DNA from: Flagellimonas flava
Lineage (GTDB): Bacteria; Bacteroidota; Bacteroidia; Flavobacteriales; Flavobacteriaceae
Assembly (NCBI RefSeq): GCF_900129665.1
Contig: NZ_FQWL01000001.1
Coordinates: forward strand, 434,001-498,000
Length of the DNA stretch: 64,000 bases
Direction of reading: 5' to 3'
Positions 1 to 10,035 of the stretch are shown piece after piece (position 1 is the first letter of the stretch; each line of letters opens with the position of its first letter). Below the pieces are notes generated by a model that had not been told where the DNA came from, did not search any database, and worked only from the letters and a program-made list of their open reading frames with translations. A program made the translations under genes and the position numbers.

Positions 1-1199
1 AACACTTGGGTTGCGCTATGCAAGGTTTTGTGCACGGGGCATTTATCGGCAATTTGCATGATTCGTGCTTTTTGTTTTTCATCCAGGTCACCAGTAAGCT
101 TTATTTCCCGCTTAAAAGTGTAGATTTTGGCACTATCCTCTTCACAGTTCTCACAATCCACGGCATGTGATTTGCCATAAGAGGTGTGAACCTCCACATT
201 ATCAACTGGCCACCCTTTTCGTTTGGCATACATCTGGATCGTCATGACGGTACATGCGGAAAGTCCCGCTGAGACCAATTCGTATGGGGAAGGTCCAAAA
301 TCGTTACCTCCATAACTTTCGGGTTCATCCGCTGTCATAAAATGGTTGCCCACCTTCATCTGGGTGGTAAAGCCATCCGAACTATCCAAGCTTGCCACTA
401 CCTGATGTTTGGTCTTCAAGGTGTCAACTGAGCTTGGCATGTCCACATAGCGTTTGGCCCATCCCGCTATAACTTCGCCAACATATTGGCTATCTTCTTT
501 CCTGGACAGCAAATGATCCGCCCCGTCCAATGATACAAAACTTTTAGGATGATGTGCAGCTATATAAATTTCTTCGGCATTTTGTATACCTACGGTATCA
601 TCTTGTGGAGCATGAAGTATTAAAAGCGGTTTTCTTAATGCTTTTGCGATTTCCGGCAAGGATTTAGTTTCCAAGTCATCCAAAAACTGCTTTTTAATGG
701 TGAAATCCCTTCCGCTTAAATTAACCACAGCTTTACCTGTTTTCAAAATTTCATCAACACCGCTGCGCAGCAAATGTTTTACATGAACTGGATTGGAAGG
801 GGCACCTACCGTTGCCACGGCTTTTATGGAGGGTATGTCCGAAGCTGCAAAAATGGAAGCTGCTCCACCCAGCGAGTGTCCAATGATTAGGGTAGGAGCC
901 TCATAATTTTCCTCAAGAAATTGGGCCGCAGCGACCAAGTCTTCAACATTTCCAGAAAAATTGGTGTCTGCAAAATCCCCATCACTCTCGCCCAAACCAG
1001 TAAAATCAAAACGGAGTACACCAAAACCATGTGAGGTCAGCGCCTTTCCAATATGCCGCACCGCCAAGAGATTCTTGTTACAGGTAAAGCAATGCGCAAA
1101 AATTGCAAAATTGTGAGGATGTCTATCAACCGGAAGTTCCAGCCTGCCCACCAAGGTCTGTCCATCGTTATTTTTGAATGTTACTTTTTGAAGGCCCAT
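1..1199 (-). CDS. Bifunctional alpha/beta hydrolase / OsmC family protein (3' end cut by window edge)
   Basis: The reverse strand reads from an ATG at 1199 to the window edge without a stop (399 complete codons). The N-terminal half is a serine hydrolase: nucleophile elbow GHSLGG (Ser109), a later HAPQDDT aspartate, and GADHLL for the histidine. The C-terminal half is OsmC/Ohr-like, with the two conserved cysteines in SACTVMT and in CPVHKTL near the cut end, so thiol-dependent peroxide chemistry is plausible. A small CENC insertion lies between them. Fusions of these two domains are a known family of about 400 residues, so only a few residues should be missing. Substrates are unknown. The preceding gene on this strand ends 53 bp upstream. 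Confidence 0.9.
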   Translation of the reverse strand, partial: MGLQKVTFKNNDGQTLVGRLELPVDRHPHNFAIFAHCFTCNKNLLAVRHIGKALTSHGFGVLRFDFTGLGESDGDFADTNFSGNVEDLVAAAQFLEENYEAPTLIIGHSLGGAASIFAASDIPSIKAVATVGAPSNPVHVKHLLRSGVDEILKTGKAVVNLSGRDFTIKKQFLDDLETKSLPEIAKALRKPLLILHAPQDDTVGIQNAEEIYIAAHHPKSFVSLDGADHLLSRKEDSQYVGEVIAGWAKRYVDMPSSVDTLKTKHQVVASLDSSDGFTTQMKVGNHFMTADEPESYGGNDFGPSPYELVSAGLSACTVMTIQMYAKRKGWPVDNVEVHTSYGKSHAVDCENCEEDSAKIYTFKREIKLTGDLDEKQKARIMQIADKCPVHKTLHSATQV

Positions 1200-1252
1200 A
1201 GTTGCTGTCAGAAGTTTATTTTAAAATCAACCGAAAGGAACTGGCCCTGCTT

Positions 1253-1981
1253 TTAAGGGGCCGGGTTCGCTTTCTTTTTAAACACACCCCTTAAGTCGGG
1301 ATTGAAGAAGATTCCTATCTGCCAGCGGTCAAATACCGCATTAGCGAATTGATTTCTCAGATAACCGAACTGAACACTACTGTTTTCCGTGATATGTATC
1401 CCCAAAGCACCATACAACCTATTTTGGCCAAAAAGGTCATCTTGGAGGTTAATGAATAACTCATCATAAAAATTAAGGAAAAAGGTATCGGTTAGCGGTA
1501 AAGTTACCTGAAGTCGATAACGCCCCCGATGTTCGGTACGGTTTACTTCCTGCTCGGGGTCACTGGTGATATCCAGGACATTGATAAAACGCTGTTCCAG
1601 TCTGTAACGGTGCTCAAATAAAAATTCCCAGACCTTGTTCTTAAGAATAAACTGCTGAAAAATACGGTGTTCCCTACTATTTCGCTCTCCAGGAACTTCA
1701 AAGAAAGTGCCATCTGTAGAGATAAAGCCATATCCAGCGGTTGCAATGGCATTGGGATTTATATGGTAGTTTAATCCGGTTCGGAGCAGTAGCTGGTTAA
1801 AATTGGAGGTGGTTTCATAAAATCGAAACTGGGCTTCGGTATGAACACTGAAACGTTCGGAAACTTTGTTGGTTCCAAAATACATATACCAAGCTCCAAA
1901 TTCGTCTTCACCTGGCTGTTGTGCGCTGACCTGGACAATCAATCCCAGGAAAAGTAATGTTAGTAGTGTTTTTCTCATCAT
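1253..1981 (-). CDS. DUF2490 domain-containing protein, exported
   Basis: 242 residues with a signal peptide (MMRKTLLTLLFLGLIVQVSA, cleavage before QQ). The remainder has alternating hydrophobic and aromatic residues like an outer-membrane beta-barrel, for example GAWYMYFGTNKV near the start, where DUF2490 proteins begin. Function is unknown; the family is thought to sit in the outer membrane of Bacteroidota. Its start codon overlaps the stop of the large BNR protein gene (ATGA, 4 bp), so the two are translationally coupled. This suggests that the barrel and the secreted propeller act in the same compartment. Two adjacent ATG codons could serve as start. Confidence 0.85.
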   Translation of the reverse strand: MMRKTLLTLLFLGLIVQVSAQQPGEDEFGAWYMYFGTNKVSERFSVHTEAQFRFYETTSNFNQLLLRTGLNYHINPNAIATAGYGFISTDGTFFEVPGERNSREHRIFQQFILKNKVWEFLFEHRYRLEQRFINVLDITSDPEQEVNRTEHRGRYRLQVTLPLTDTFFLNFYDELFINLQDDLFGQNRLYGALGIHITENSSVQFGYLRNQFANAVFDRWQIGIFFNPDLRGVFKKKANPAP

Positions 1982-4900
1982 TCCAAACCAAATACTTGAG
2001 TTTCTTTAAAAGGAGAGAGGTCAATGGCCTCTATACTGTTTCGATAGGATTTCCACTTGCTATTGAAAAAGGAATTCGTTTTGTCCAATGCATTTTTCAA
2101 ATCATCTTCTGCATATTTTATCAAACTACGTTCAGTGTCCGTTACACCATTTTTTCTGCTGGCCACATAATTTTCTGCGGAGTTGATTCTTCTCACCACA
2201 TTCGTCTCAGGATTTCTGGTTATCCCTTGCCTTTTATCCTCTTTTCCTATGTATAGCGCAACAATAGAATCAATTTCAGCGACCATATCCTTAGAAGCTT
2301 GGATTTGCTCTTTAAAAGCGTCTTTGTCCTTTTCCTTTAGGTCCTTTTGAAACGAATTGGCAAGATTTTTACTTTGAACAAGTTGTTTTACAGCATCTGC
2401 CGCCACTTGTGTGAATTTTTCCAGTTTCTTGCCCATTTCATAAACTTCCGAAACCGCGGAGTTGGATATGTTTATTCGGGGGTCCGTTTTTACCGTGATG
2501 GAAGTAGAATCCATGGCATCTCCGTAATGAACTTTTACCTTATAGGTTCCTGGTTTTACCGATACCCCTCCACGTTCATTTTTGTCCTTGCTGATTTTAC
2601 GGGAGGGCTGGTCTGGACCTTTTTCATCCAATTCCCAATAGGTACGGTGAAAACCGGCTTTTTCAGGTCTTTTGATAGCCAAGGTGCGCATCAATCGGTC
2701 CCCATCATAGAATTTGAAATAGATAGAATCCTTTTTAGGTTTCTCGTCTGCTTCTGCCTGTTCTGCCCCCTCTTTTTCAGAGCTTTTTGGTTTCTTTTTA
2801 CCTTCCTTCAAGTAATAGGTCAGCATAGCCCCACGTTTTCTGTTTTCTCCATTGTAAAGGGCATCTCCACCAAACCTGCTGCCCGTAGCTTGTTGGTAAG
2901 CGGCTAAATAAGCATCTGGACTATCAAACAAACCGATTTCCTTTTGGAGCAATGAGGAATTGGAAGCCAAAGCTCGCAGTGGCCTAATATCATCCAATAC
3001 CCAGGCGGCCCTGCCAAAAGTACCAATGACCAAATCATGTTCCCTAGGTTGTATGATCAAATCCTTGGTGGAAACGGTAGGGAACCCTTCGGTCCATTTT
3101 TTCCAGCTATTACCAGCATTGAAAGAGATGTAAAGTCCGTCATCTGTCCCCAAAAACATAAGATTGGGATTTTCCGCATCCTCAACAATGGCAAGCGTAT
3201 AGCTATCCACATCATTGTTATCCACGATCCTTGTCCAAGTCTTGCCATAGTCTTTGGTTCTATAGGCATAGGGAGTATAATTGAATCTTCTGTAATCATT
3301 CGCAATTAGGAGCGCCTCTCCCTTTTTGGTTTTTGAAGCCTTTATTTGTGGAATCCAACTTCCTTTTGGTAAACCTTTGATATTAGTAGTAACCTCTGTC
3401 CAACTGGCTCCTCCATTTTGGGTATAGTGCACACGACCATCATCTGTACCTACCCAAAGCATATCTTTTTCAATTGTAGAAGGTTCAATCACTAGAATTG
3501 TACAGTGGTTCTCCGCTCCCGTGGCATCCATAGTAAGGCCTCCACTTTCACTTTGCTTTTGTTTCTCTTTGTCATTGGTTGTCAGATCTGGGGAAATGAC
3601 TTCCCAAGTTTCACCTTTATTTGTGGATTTGTGCACGAACTGACTTCCAAAGTACACGGTACTATTGTCAAAAGGATCCTGTCCAATTCCTGCATTCCAA
3701 TTAAAGCGGAGCTTGATATCGGCTTCTGGAGGCGTAGGTCTGACCAAATAATTGTTGCCCGTTTTCCAATCGTATCTCGATACAAACCCCTGTTGGCTCA
3801 TGGCATATCCATATTGGTTGTTGTCCAAATCAGGGACGACATCAAATCCATCTCCAAAGGCAATTTCTTGCCAATAGGCATTCCGTATTCCCTGATAGCG
3901 CCAGATATAGGCTGGTCCTCGCCATGAACCGTTGTCCTGCATTCCTCCATAAACGTTATAAGGATATTCATTGTCCACATTGATATGGTAAAACTGGGCT
4001 AGGGGAAGGTTGCCGATAAAACGCCAGGTTTTCCCCCCATCCTTGGTAATGTTCATTCCGCCATCGTTACCATCGATCATGAACTGGCCATTTTTGGGAT
4101 GGATCCACCACGCATGATGGTCCGGATGAACACCGTTGTCCACTTGATAGGCCGGCATTAATTGGGTAAAATTCTTTCCGCCATCTTCGGACACATTTAC
4201 GTAAGTAAAAATGGAATAAACCCTGTTCTCGTTTTCGGGATCTACGTAAATCTCGGAATAGTAGAACGGGCGATTGCCGATATCGTTTTTATCATTGATT
4301 TTTTTCCATTTCGAACCACCATCCTCGGATTTGTACAGGGCATTTTTCTTGGCCTCCACTAGAGCATAGATCACATTGGGTTTGTTGTGGGCGATGGCAA
4401 TACCAATACGGCCCAGTTCGCCTTCCGGAAGCCCATCCTTATCTGTAATTTTTTTCCAGTTAGCACCGCCGTCATGAGTAATGTACATGCCGCTGCCAGG
4501 TCCTCCCGACTTAAAAAACCATGGGTCTCGTTTGTGTTCCCACATGGCTGCTATAAGTTTATTGGGGTTGGAAGGGTCCATTACCAGATCTGCGACTCCT
4601 GTTTTGTTGTTTACGAAGAGAATTTTCTCCCATGATTTTCCTCCATCCACGGTTTTGTAGACCCCGCGCTCAGCGTGAATTCCCCAAGGGGAACCGATGG
4701 CCCCAACATAAACAATATCTGGATTTGTTGGATGGACAACAATCCTATGGATATGCCTTGTTTTTTCCAATCCCATGGATTTCCAGGTCTTACCTCCGTC
4801 CAAAGACTTGAAGATGCCATAGCCTCCGTTAAGACTGTTTCTGGGATTGCCTTCACCGGTACCAGCCCACACTACGGAAGGGTTGGACTGTTGAATGGCC

Positions 4901-5172
4901 ACAGCACCAATAGAGGCCGTGACTTCTTTTTCAAAAATGGGTTCCCATTTTATTCCACCAGAGGTAGATTTCCAAATTCCCCCCGAAGCGGTCCCTACAT
5001 ACATGATATCTGGGTTGGAGTGAACCACATCTATAGAAGTGACCCGTCCGCTCATTCCAGCTGGGCCAATGTTTCTTGGCTTCATATCCTGGACAAGATC
5101 CATGGAAAATTCTTGGGAAAACATAAAAGTAGATGCGGCTAGCATCAGGAGTGCAAGTAATTTTTTAATCAT
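1978..5172 (-). CDS. Secreted VPS10/sortilin-like BNR-repeat protein
   Basis: 1064 residues with a signal peptide ending at about FSQEF. I count eleven Asp-box (BNR) motifs of the S/T-x-D-G-G-x-T-W type over roughly residues 60-720 (for example KSLDGGKTW, KTVDGGKSW, ITKDGGKTW), which predicts one or two large beta-propellers as in sortilin/VPS10 and xyloglucanase-like proteins. A charged linker of Lys, Glu and Pro follows at about residues 780-815, then a beta-sandwich-like segment with VKPGTYKVKVHYGD and a helical C-terminus. Databases often call these glycosyl hydrolase, but I see no catalytic residues that prove it. Coupled to the downstream DUF2490 gene. Confidence 0.85.
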   Translation of the reverse strand: MIKKLLALLMLAASTFMFSQEFSMDLVQDMKPRNIGPAGMSGRVTSIDVVHSNPDIMYVGTASGGIWKSTSGGIKWEPIFEKEVTASIGAVAIQQSNPSVVWAGTGEGNPRNSLNGGYGIFKSLDGGKTWKSMGLEKTRHIHRIVVHPTNPDIVYVGAIGSPWGIHAERGVYKTVDGGKSWEKILFVNNKTGVADLVMDPSNPNKLIAAMWEHKRDPWFFKSGGPGSGMYITHDGGANWKKITDKDGLPEGELGRIGIAIAHNKPNVIYALVEAKKNALYKSEDGGSKWKKINDKNDIGNRPFYYSEIYVDPENENRVYSIFTYVNVSEDGGKNFTQLMPAYQVDNGVHPDHHAWWIHPKNGQFMIDGNDGGMNITKDGGKTWRFIGNLPLAQFYHINVDNEYPYNVYGGMQDNGSWRGPAYIWRYQGIRNAYWQEIAFGDGFDVVPDLDNNQYGYAMSQQGFVSRYDWKTGNNYLVRPTPPEADIKLRFNWNAGIGQDPFDNSTVYFGSQFVHKSTNKGETWEVISPDLTTNDKEKQKQSESGGLTMDATGAENHCTILVIEPSTIEKDMLWVGTDDGRVHYTQNGGASWTEVTTNIKGLPKGSWIPQIKASKTKKGEALLIANDYRRFNYTPYAYRTKDYGKTWTRIVDNNDVDSYTLAIVEDAENPNLMFLGTDDGLYISFNAGNSWKKWTEGFPTVSTKDLIIQPREHDLVIGTFGRAAWVLDDIRPLRALASNSSLLQKEIGLFDSPDAYLAAYQQATGSRFGGDALYNGENRKRGAMLTYYLKEGKKKPKSSEKEGAEQAEADEKPKKDSIYFKFYDGDRLMRTLAIKRPEKAGFHRTYWELDEKGPDQPSRKISKDKNERGGVSVKPGTYKVKVHYGDAMDSTSITVKTDPRINISNSAVSEVYEMGKKLEKFTQVAADAVKQLVQSKNLANSFQKDLKEKDKDAFKEQIQASKDMVAEIDSIVALYIGKEDKRQGITRNPETNVVRRINSAENYVASRKNGVTDTERSLIKYAEDDLKNALDKTNSFFNSKWKSYRNSIEAIDLSPFKETQVFGLE

Positions 5173-5196
5173 TTTCAGGGAATTAATTAGTCGATT

Positions 5197-5204
5197 TAAA
5201 GATA
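5197..5204 (-). promoter_or_regulatory. Probable -7 box TATCTTTA for the BNR protein gene
   Basis: On the minus strand TATCTTTA lies 25 bp before the ATG at 5172. It matches the Bacteroidota TAnnTTTG box except at the last base. The following bases (GACTAATT, then CCC) also occur behind the same box in front of the gene starting at 10007. Confidence 0.45.
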
Positions 5205-5308
5205 AAGAAAAGTAGTAGGGCTTTTCTTAATGAGTTGTTAATGACCGCTATTTTTCAAAGAAAGGAATGCCAATTTTTTTTGGTCTTGGATAGTTTTTAT
5301 CTAACTCG

Positions 5309-6685
5309 TTAATTATTAGCCGCGTTTTTAGCGATTGTCGATAACTTTTGATCGATCATTTCCTTGGAGAGCCATTTTCCTTGTACCAAAACCCCGGTGA
5401 TTTGCTGCAATGCCGAAAGCTTGTTTAATGGATTATCATCCAAAATAATCAGGTCAGCGGCCAAACCTTCCTTGATTTCTCCAAATATATTTTCCATTCC
5501 GAAAAATTTAGCTGGATTGAGCGTTCCGGATTGAATGATTTCTAAAGGAGTAAGACCTGCTCGCTCCATTGCAGCAATCTCATGATGAATGGAAAAGCCA
5601 GGAACGTTCAACACCTGCGGCGCGTCTGATCCCAATAAGATCCCATGACCGTCATCTTGCAGTGCTTTCAATAATTTTTTTCGTATCGAGATGAAATGAT
5701 TCCATTGATCAGCATCAAAACCAGCATTCGGATCCGTAAATGCTATTTTTTGGTTTCTCCAATTCGTTAAAGTAGTGGCTGGCATATATTGCATTTCCAC
5801 TTGCTGCATTAAAGAGTCAACTGGAGTGGGGGAGAACCATCGTTCAAACAAACTCTGAGTGGGAACAATCCAAACCTCATGTTCTTTGGAAAGCTTCACA
5901 AGGGATTCAATTTTGGTGGTATCCGCAAGAGCCGTGAAATTAAATCCAAAAAAGCCATTTTCTTCAGGACTTATCTGTTCGGACTTGGGAACCAAACCTT
6001 CTAAAAAACCATCAATATGGTCAATGGAAGCATAGTTACTTTCCAGCGCATGCTGTATTCCAACATCAACCGGAACATGTCCTGCAAACCGAATGCCGAC
6101 ATGGTTGGCGGTTTGGACCAGGGTGTCAAAAACATCACGTTTGATACCAGGGTGGATTTTTAAAAAATCGTACCCCTCCTTTTGATAGGCGGTCACCTTG
6201 ACCACCGCCTCTTCCTTGGAAGTCACCGAATTTCCATTTAAGGAAGGACTTGAGGTGAAAATCCGGGGTCCCAAAACGGTTCCATTCGCTACAGCTGTTC
6301 TCAAATCAAGATGATATGGAGCTCCAAGCATTCCCCTAATTGTGGTTATGCCATTGGAGAGATAGAGAAACAGAATTTCCTCCAAACGTTCTTGGGACGG
6401 TTTGGTAGGAGGGATATGGGCATGCATCTCAGCAAGACCTGGTATGATATACTTGCCAGAGGCATCAATGTGCTTATCAAAATTTTCCGGGGGTTGTGGC
6501 TCGGCAATCACCTGTGTGATGCTACCAGAGTCAATAACAATATTTTGCTCCTTTACTATGGTCCCGGTCCTAACATCTATAATATTGGCATTACTGATTA
6601 GGAGTTCATGCCTTGCGGTTTTCTCTTGGGCACGATTACAAGACGAAATGGCTACAATAAAAGCAAATAAGACAATTTTACGCAT
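5309..6685 (-). CDS. Amidohydrolase family lipoprotein
   Basis: 458 residues from the ATG at 6685; a TTG nine bases earlier is in frame but less likely, because the ATG begins a clean lipoprotein signal (MRKIVLFAFIVAISSC). The mature protein has the amidohydrolase fold: a beta-sandwich with NANIIDVRTGTIV, the metal-binding HxH in EMHAHIPP (about residue 88), GHVPVD for a later His, GSDAP for the catalytic Asp, and a C-terminal GTLNPAKF...GLAADLIILDDNPL segment. Imidazolonepropionase/prolidase-like members act on cyclic amides or dipeptides; the substrate here is unknown. It starts about 30 bp after the stop of the larger amidohydrolase, probably in one operon. Confidence 0.85.
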   Translation of the reverse strand: MRKIVLFAFIVAISSCNRAQEKTARHELLISNANIIDVRTGTIVKEQNIVIDSGSITQVIAEPQPPENFDKHIDASGKYIIPGLAEMHAHIPPTKPSQERLEEILFLYLSNGITTIRGMLGAPYHLDLRTAVANGTVLGPRIFTSSPSLNGNSVTSKEEAVVKVTAYQKEGYDFLKIHPGIKRDVFDTLVQTANHVGIRFAGHVPVDVGIQHALESNYASIDHIDGFLEGLVPKSEQISPEENGFFGFNFTALADTTKIESLVKLSKEHEVWIVPTQSLFERWFSPTPVDSLMQQVEMQYMPATTLTNWRNQKIAFTDPNAGFDADQWNHFISIRKKLLKALQDDGHGILLGSDAPQVLNVPGFSIHHEIAAMERAGLTPLEIIQSGTLNPAKFFGMENIFGEIKEGLAADLIILDDNPLNKLSALQQITGVLVQGKWLSKEMIDQKLSTIAKNAANN

Positions 6686-6716
6686 CTGATTCAAATTATG
6701 ACACTTCTTTTGGAGG

Positions 6717-9700
6717 TTAGTTGTGACCTATATGGCATCCACATCCGGGTCGTGAAAAACTCTGTGCTTCATCATGCCAGGGAAATGCCGCATTGTATTT
6801 ATTGTTTTCCCACCAAAATTGGCTTCGTGTACTTTCGGTATTGCCAATTTCATTCATGGTATGCGTGTCAAAAAGACGGCCATTGACCATGGTGTATCGC
6901 ACCGTTTCGGTATTTCGGATGTCCTCCAAAGGGTTTTCGTCCAAAACAATCAAATCTGCCAATTTGCCCACCTTTAGGGAACCGATGTCTTTCCCGGCAC
7001 CGATATACTCAGCTCCATTAATTGTGGCCGCTTGCAGTGCTTGCATATTGGTAAGTCCTCCTTGGTGCAACAGCCAAAGTTCCCAATGGGCACCTAGACC
7101 CTGCAGCTGGCCATGGGCACCAAGATTTACCTTTACACCTTCGTTGGCAAGCGATGTCGCCGTTTTAGATACCAAAATGTGTCCGTTCTCATATTCTTCG
7201 TCGGGAATCATGGTCCGATATCTGGAACGGGAATCAACTAAACCTCTCGGAGTGTATTTCAAGAGCTTTTCGTTTTCCCAGATTTTATCCTTTTGATAAA
7301 ACCAAAATTCCCCATTGACACCGCCATAGTTGACAACCAGCGTAGGGGTGTAGCCCGAGTTGCTGGTTTTCCATAGCTCAACAACATCCTTATAGACTGG
7401 GGCAACAGGAATGTTATGCTCAACTCCCGTATGTCCGTCCATAATCATGGTCATGTTGTGGTAAAATGTGGAGCCGCCTTCAGGAACCACGTTGATACCC
7501 AGTTCTCTGGCGGCTTGCATTACCTGCTGTCTTTGGTCCCGTCTGGGCTGATTATAGCTTTTAACAGATTTTGCCCCAAAGGCCTTTGTTCTTCGAATAG
7601 CGGAACGGGCATCCTCAAGATTGTTGATGACGGCCTTGAAGTCGCCATCCGCCCCATATAGAATGATACCCGTAGAATACAATCTTGGACCGATCATATT
7701 TCCATTTTTTATGAGTTCCGACATGGCGAAAATGGACTCAGTATTTGCCGATGGATCGTGGGAGGTGGTCACCCCAAAAGCCAAATTAGCATACAGTTGC
7801 CAGTGCTTTTGAGTGGTTAATCCGTAACGGAACCCACCAATATGTGCATGAGCGTCTACAATACCCGGCATAATAGTTTTTCCCGCCACATCAAAAACAA
7901 TGGCGTTCGATGGTACATTGACTTCATCCGAATTTCCTAGGTATTCAATTTTGTTCTCGTTCACAATGATGGTGCCCTTTTCAATGACCTTGTCTCCTTC
8001 CATGGTAAGGATTCTGGCATTGGTAAATGCTATTCGCCCGGAAGGCTTATGGGTTTTGGTAGTCAGCCCAATTTTAGTGCCGATGCTGTCCATTTTAGCG
8101 GCTTTTTCTGGAGAGCCGGGTAAAAAGGTATAGCGGTCTTTGATGGAATTGGCAAAATATTCATCCCCAAGGGTCCAAAATATCTTTTTACTGTCTTGGG
8201 ACCAGTGCAAGCTGATTCCAGCATCCTTGGAAATCTGGGAAACCGGAACTGATTTGGTATTGTTGTCCAAATCAATTTCCGTTCCGTTCATTACCAAAGG
8301 CGCTATATATGCCTTGTGAAGATTGGTAAAGGCAATCCACTTGTTATTGGGACTGGGTACCAAACGGTTCGCGTATTTGGATTTCACATGCACCCTTTTA
8401 TCCTTGCCATTGCTATTCACAGATTTTAATTCCTTGGTCAGATTCCCAAAATAGGTTCCACCCGTCTGGTAAAAAATGCGGTTTCCGTCTTTTGCGAACA
8501 TGGGATAATCTCCCTCGTTTACGACCCATTTTACATTACTTCCATCAGCTCGCATCGTATAGATACCGGTCTTTTTGGCGAAACTTCTCCCTTGGTCATT
8601 GTTGCCGGGTTCTTTTCGATAGGTGATTTGATTTCCATCCAAACTGAAGGAAGGTGTTCGGTAAATCCCTTTGGAAGTGCTTAACTTAACCGGAGTCCCG
8701 CCAGAAGCGGAAACTTTTTGGATAGTCCCAAGTTCTTCGTCGTTCCAAGTTACGTAAACAATGGTTTTCCCATCCGGCGAAAAAGATGGTTCAAATTCAA
8801 AATCATCTCCTTTGGTCAACCGTTTCGGTTTTCCGTTGGGCAGTTTTTTGCTCCATAAATGCCCCAACGCGTTAAAGACCAAGGTTTTTTGGTCAGGGGA
8901 GGTCACTGCATGCCTAATGACCTTCGCCGAAAACTGATCTGGAGCTACAGGAGAATCAACACGTAAGGTCTCCGCAATTTTAATATTGGCATCCACGGAG
9001 AACGGAATATTGGTCACCTCCTGGGTATCTATATTGATTTTATGGATTTTGCCCTTGTTCCAAAAAACTAGCTCTTTGTTATTGGGCATCCAACTAAAGT
9101 TGGGGTATACCCCAAAGATGGCCCAGGCCTCTTGCTGGTCTTTGTTCAGATTGTCCAAAATGGGCCATTCCTCCCCAGTTTCCAGATCGTGAAGAAACAA
9201 TACACTTTTGGTGCGGACACGTTTTACAAAGGCAAGCAATTTCCCATCTGGGGACACTTGTGGCCTGGCGGCTCCACCGGGACCCCCGGTTACGGTAATG
9301 GTTTTACCCGTTTCAAAATCATAACGCTTTATAACATAGATTTGTTTGTTTGGGTCCTTATTGTATTGAAAGAATCCACCCGGATATACATCTTCGCTAT
9401 AGTACAGATACCTTCCATCTGATGAAATACAAGGCTCGTTAACATCTTGCTGGTCGTTTTTACGCTTGGTGAGCTGCAGACCTGAACCTCCCGTAATGTG
9501 ATACTGCCAAATTTCCCCTGCTCCGAGGGAACGCTGGGAGGTAAAATGCTTTCGCGCCACCAAATAGTGGCCATTGGGCATCCAATAGGAATTGTTCAAC
9601 AGCCTAAATTTTTCCTTGGTGATCTGTTTGGCATTGGAACCATCTGCATCCATCACCCAAATATTGTCACCGCCACCGGCATCACTGGTAAATGATATTT

Positions 9701-10007
9701 TGGAGCCATCCGGGCTAAAACGGGGCTGGATTTCAAATGGAATTCCTGTACGAAGTGCCTTTGCCTTACCTCCGGTAATTGACATGGTATAAATATCACC
9801 AAGGAGGTCGAACACAATTTGACGGCCATCTGGGCTAACATCCAAGTTCATCCAAGTGCCTTCATCCGTGGAAAACTGATGGTCTTGGTAGTTGAATTCA
9901 CCCTTTGGATTGGAAACATCCCATTTGGCATCATCTTTATTATCTTTTTCTTGGGTGTAAACGGTAAGGGATGCGAGAAGCATCAATAGCGTGTAGAAGT
10001 ATTTCAT
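6717..10007 (-). CDS. Exported TolB-like propeller / amidohydrolase fusion
   Basis: 1096 residues with a signal peptide (ending near LTVYTQ). Residues about 40-620 contain repeated PD40/TolB-type blades such as SPDGRQIVFD, SPDGSKISFTSD, SPDGKTIVYVTW and SLDGNQITYR, predicting one or two beta-propellers. Residues about 660-1060 are an amidohydrolase: DAHAHIGG metal site, a histidine in DGHTGVEHN, GAHGQLQGLG, and the terminal GSLKVGKLADLIVLDENPL motif. The very C-terminus is unusual: GCGCHIGHN, a Cys/His-rich tail that could bind metal. It is a large exported hydrolase of unknown substrate, probably co-transcribed with the smaller amidohydrolase downstream. Confidence 0.88.
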   Translation of the reverse strand: MKYFYTLLMLLASLTVYTQEKDNKDDAKWDVSNPKGEFNYQDHQFSTDEGTWMNLDVSPDGRQIVFDLLGDIYTMSITGGKAKALRTGIPFEIQPRFSPDGSKISFTSDAGGGDNIWVMDADGSNAKQITKEKFRLLNNSYWMPNGHYLVARKHFTSQRSLGAGEIWQYHITGGSGLQLTKRKNDQQDVNEPCISSDGRYLYYSEDVYPGGFFQYNKDPNKQIYVIKRYDFETGKTITVTGGPGGAARPQVSPDGKLLAFVKRVRTKSVLFLHDLETGEEWPILDNLNKDQQEAWAIFGVYPNFSWMPNNKELVFWNKGKIHKINIDTQEVTNIPFSVDANIKIAETLRVDSPVAPDQFSAKVIRHAVTSPDQKTLVFNALGHLWSKKLPNGKPKRLTKGDDFEFEPSFSPDGKTIVYVTWNDEELGTIQKVSASGGTPVKLSTSKGIYRTPSFSLDGNQITYRKEPGNNDQGRSFAKKTGIYTMRADGSNVKWVVNEGDYPMFAKDGNRIFYQTGGTYFGNLTKELKSVNSNGKDKRVHVKSKYANRLVPSPNNKWIAFTNLHKAYIAPLVMNGTEIDLDNNTKSVPVSQISKDAGISLHWSQDSKKIFWTLGDEYFANSIKDRYTFLPGSPEKAAKMDSIGTKIGLTTKTHKPSGRIAFTNARILTMEGDKVIEKGTIIVNENKIEYLGNSDEVNVPSNAIVFDVAGKTIMPGIVDAHAHIGGFRYGLTTQKHWQLYANLAFGVTTSHDPSANTESIFAMSELIKNGNMIGPRLYSTGIILYGADGDFKAVINNLEDARSAIRRTKAFGAKSVKSYNQPRRDQRQQVMQAARELGINVVPEGGSTFYHNMTMIMDGHTGVEHNIPVAPVYKDVVELWKTSNSGYTPTLVVNYGGVNGEFWFYQKDKIWENEKLLKYTPRGLVDSRSRYRTMIPDEEYENGHILVSKTATSLANEGVKVNLGAHGQLQGLGAHWELWLLHQGGLTNMQALQAATINGAEYIGAGKDIGSLKVGKLADLIVLDENPLEDIRNTETVRYTMVNGRLFDTHTMNEIGNTESTRSQFWWENNKYNAAFPWHDEAQSFSRPGCGCHIGHN

Positions 10008-10027
10008 TATGGGTTCAATTAGTCAGC

Positions 10028-10035
10028 TAAAGATA
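10028..10035 (-). promoter_or_regulatory. Probable -7 box TATCTTTA for the propeller-amidohydrolase gene
   Basis: TATCTTTA on the minus strand, 21 bp before the ATG at 10007, one base off the TAnnTTTG consensus. It is followed by GACTAATT as in the promoter at 5197. Confidence 0.45.

Noticed and set aside
2347-2907. 186-codon plus-strand frame opposite the BNR protein gene
   Set aside because: Phe/Arg-rich shadow frame without start context; the opposite strand has clear Asp-box repeats.
1978-5172. Naming the BNR protein a sialidase or glycosidase
   Set aside because: Asp boxes show a propeller fold, but no catalytic arginine triad or acidic pair could be identified.
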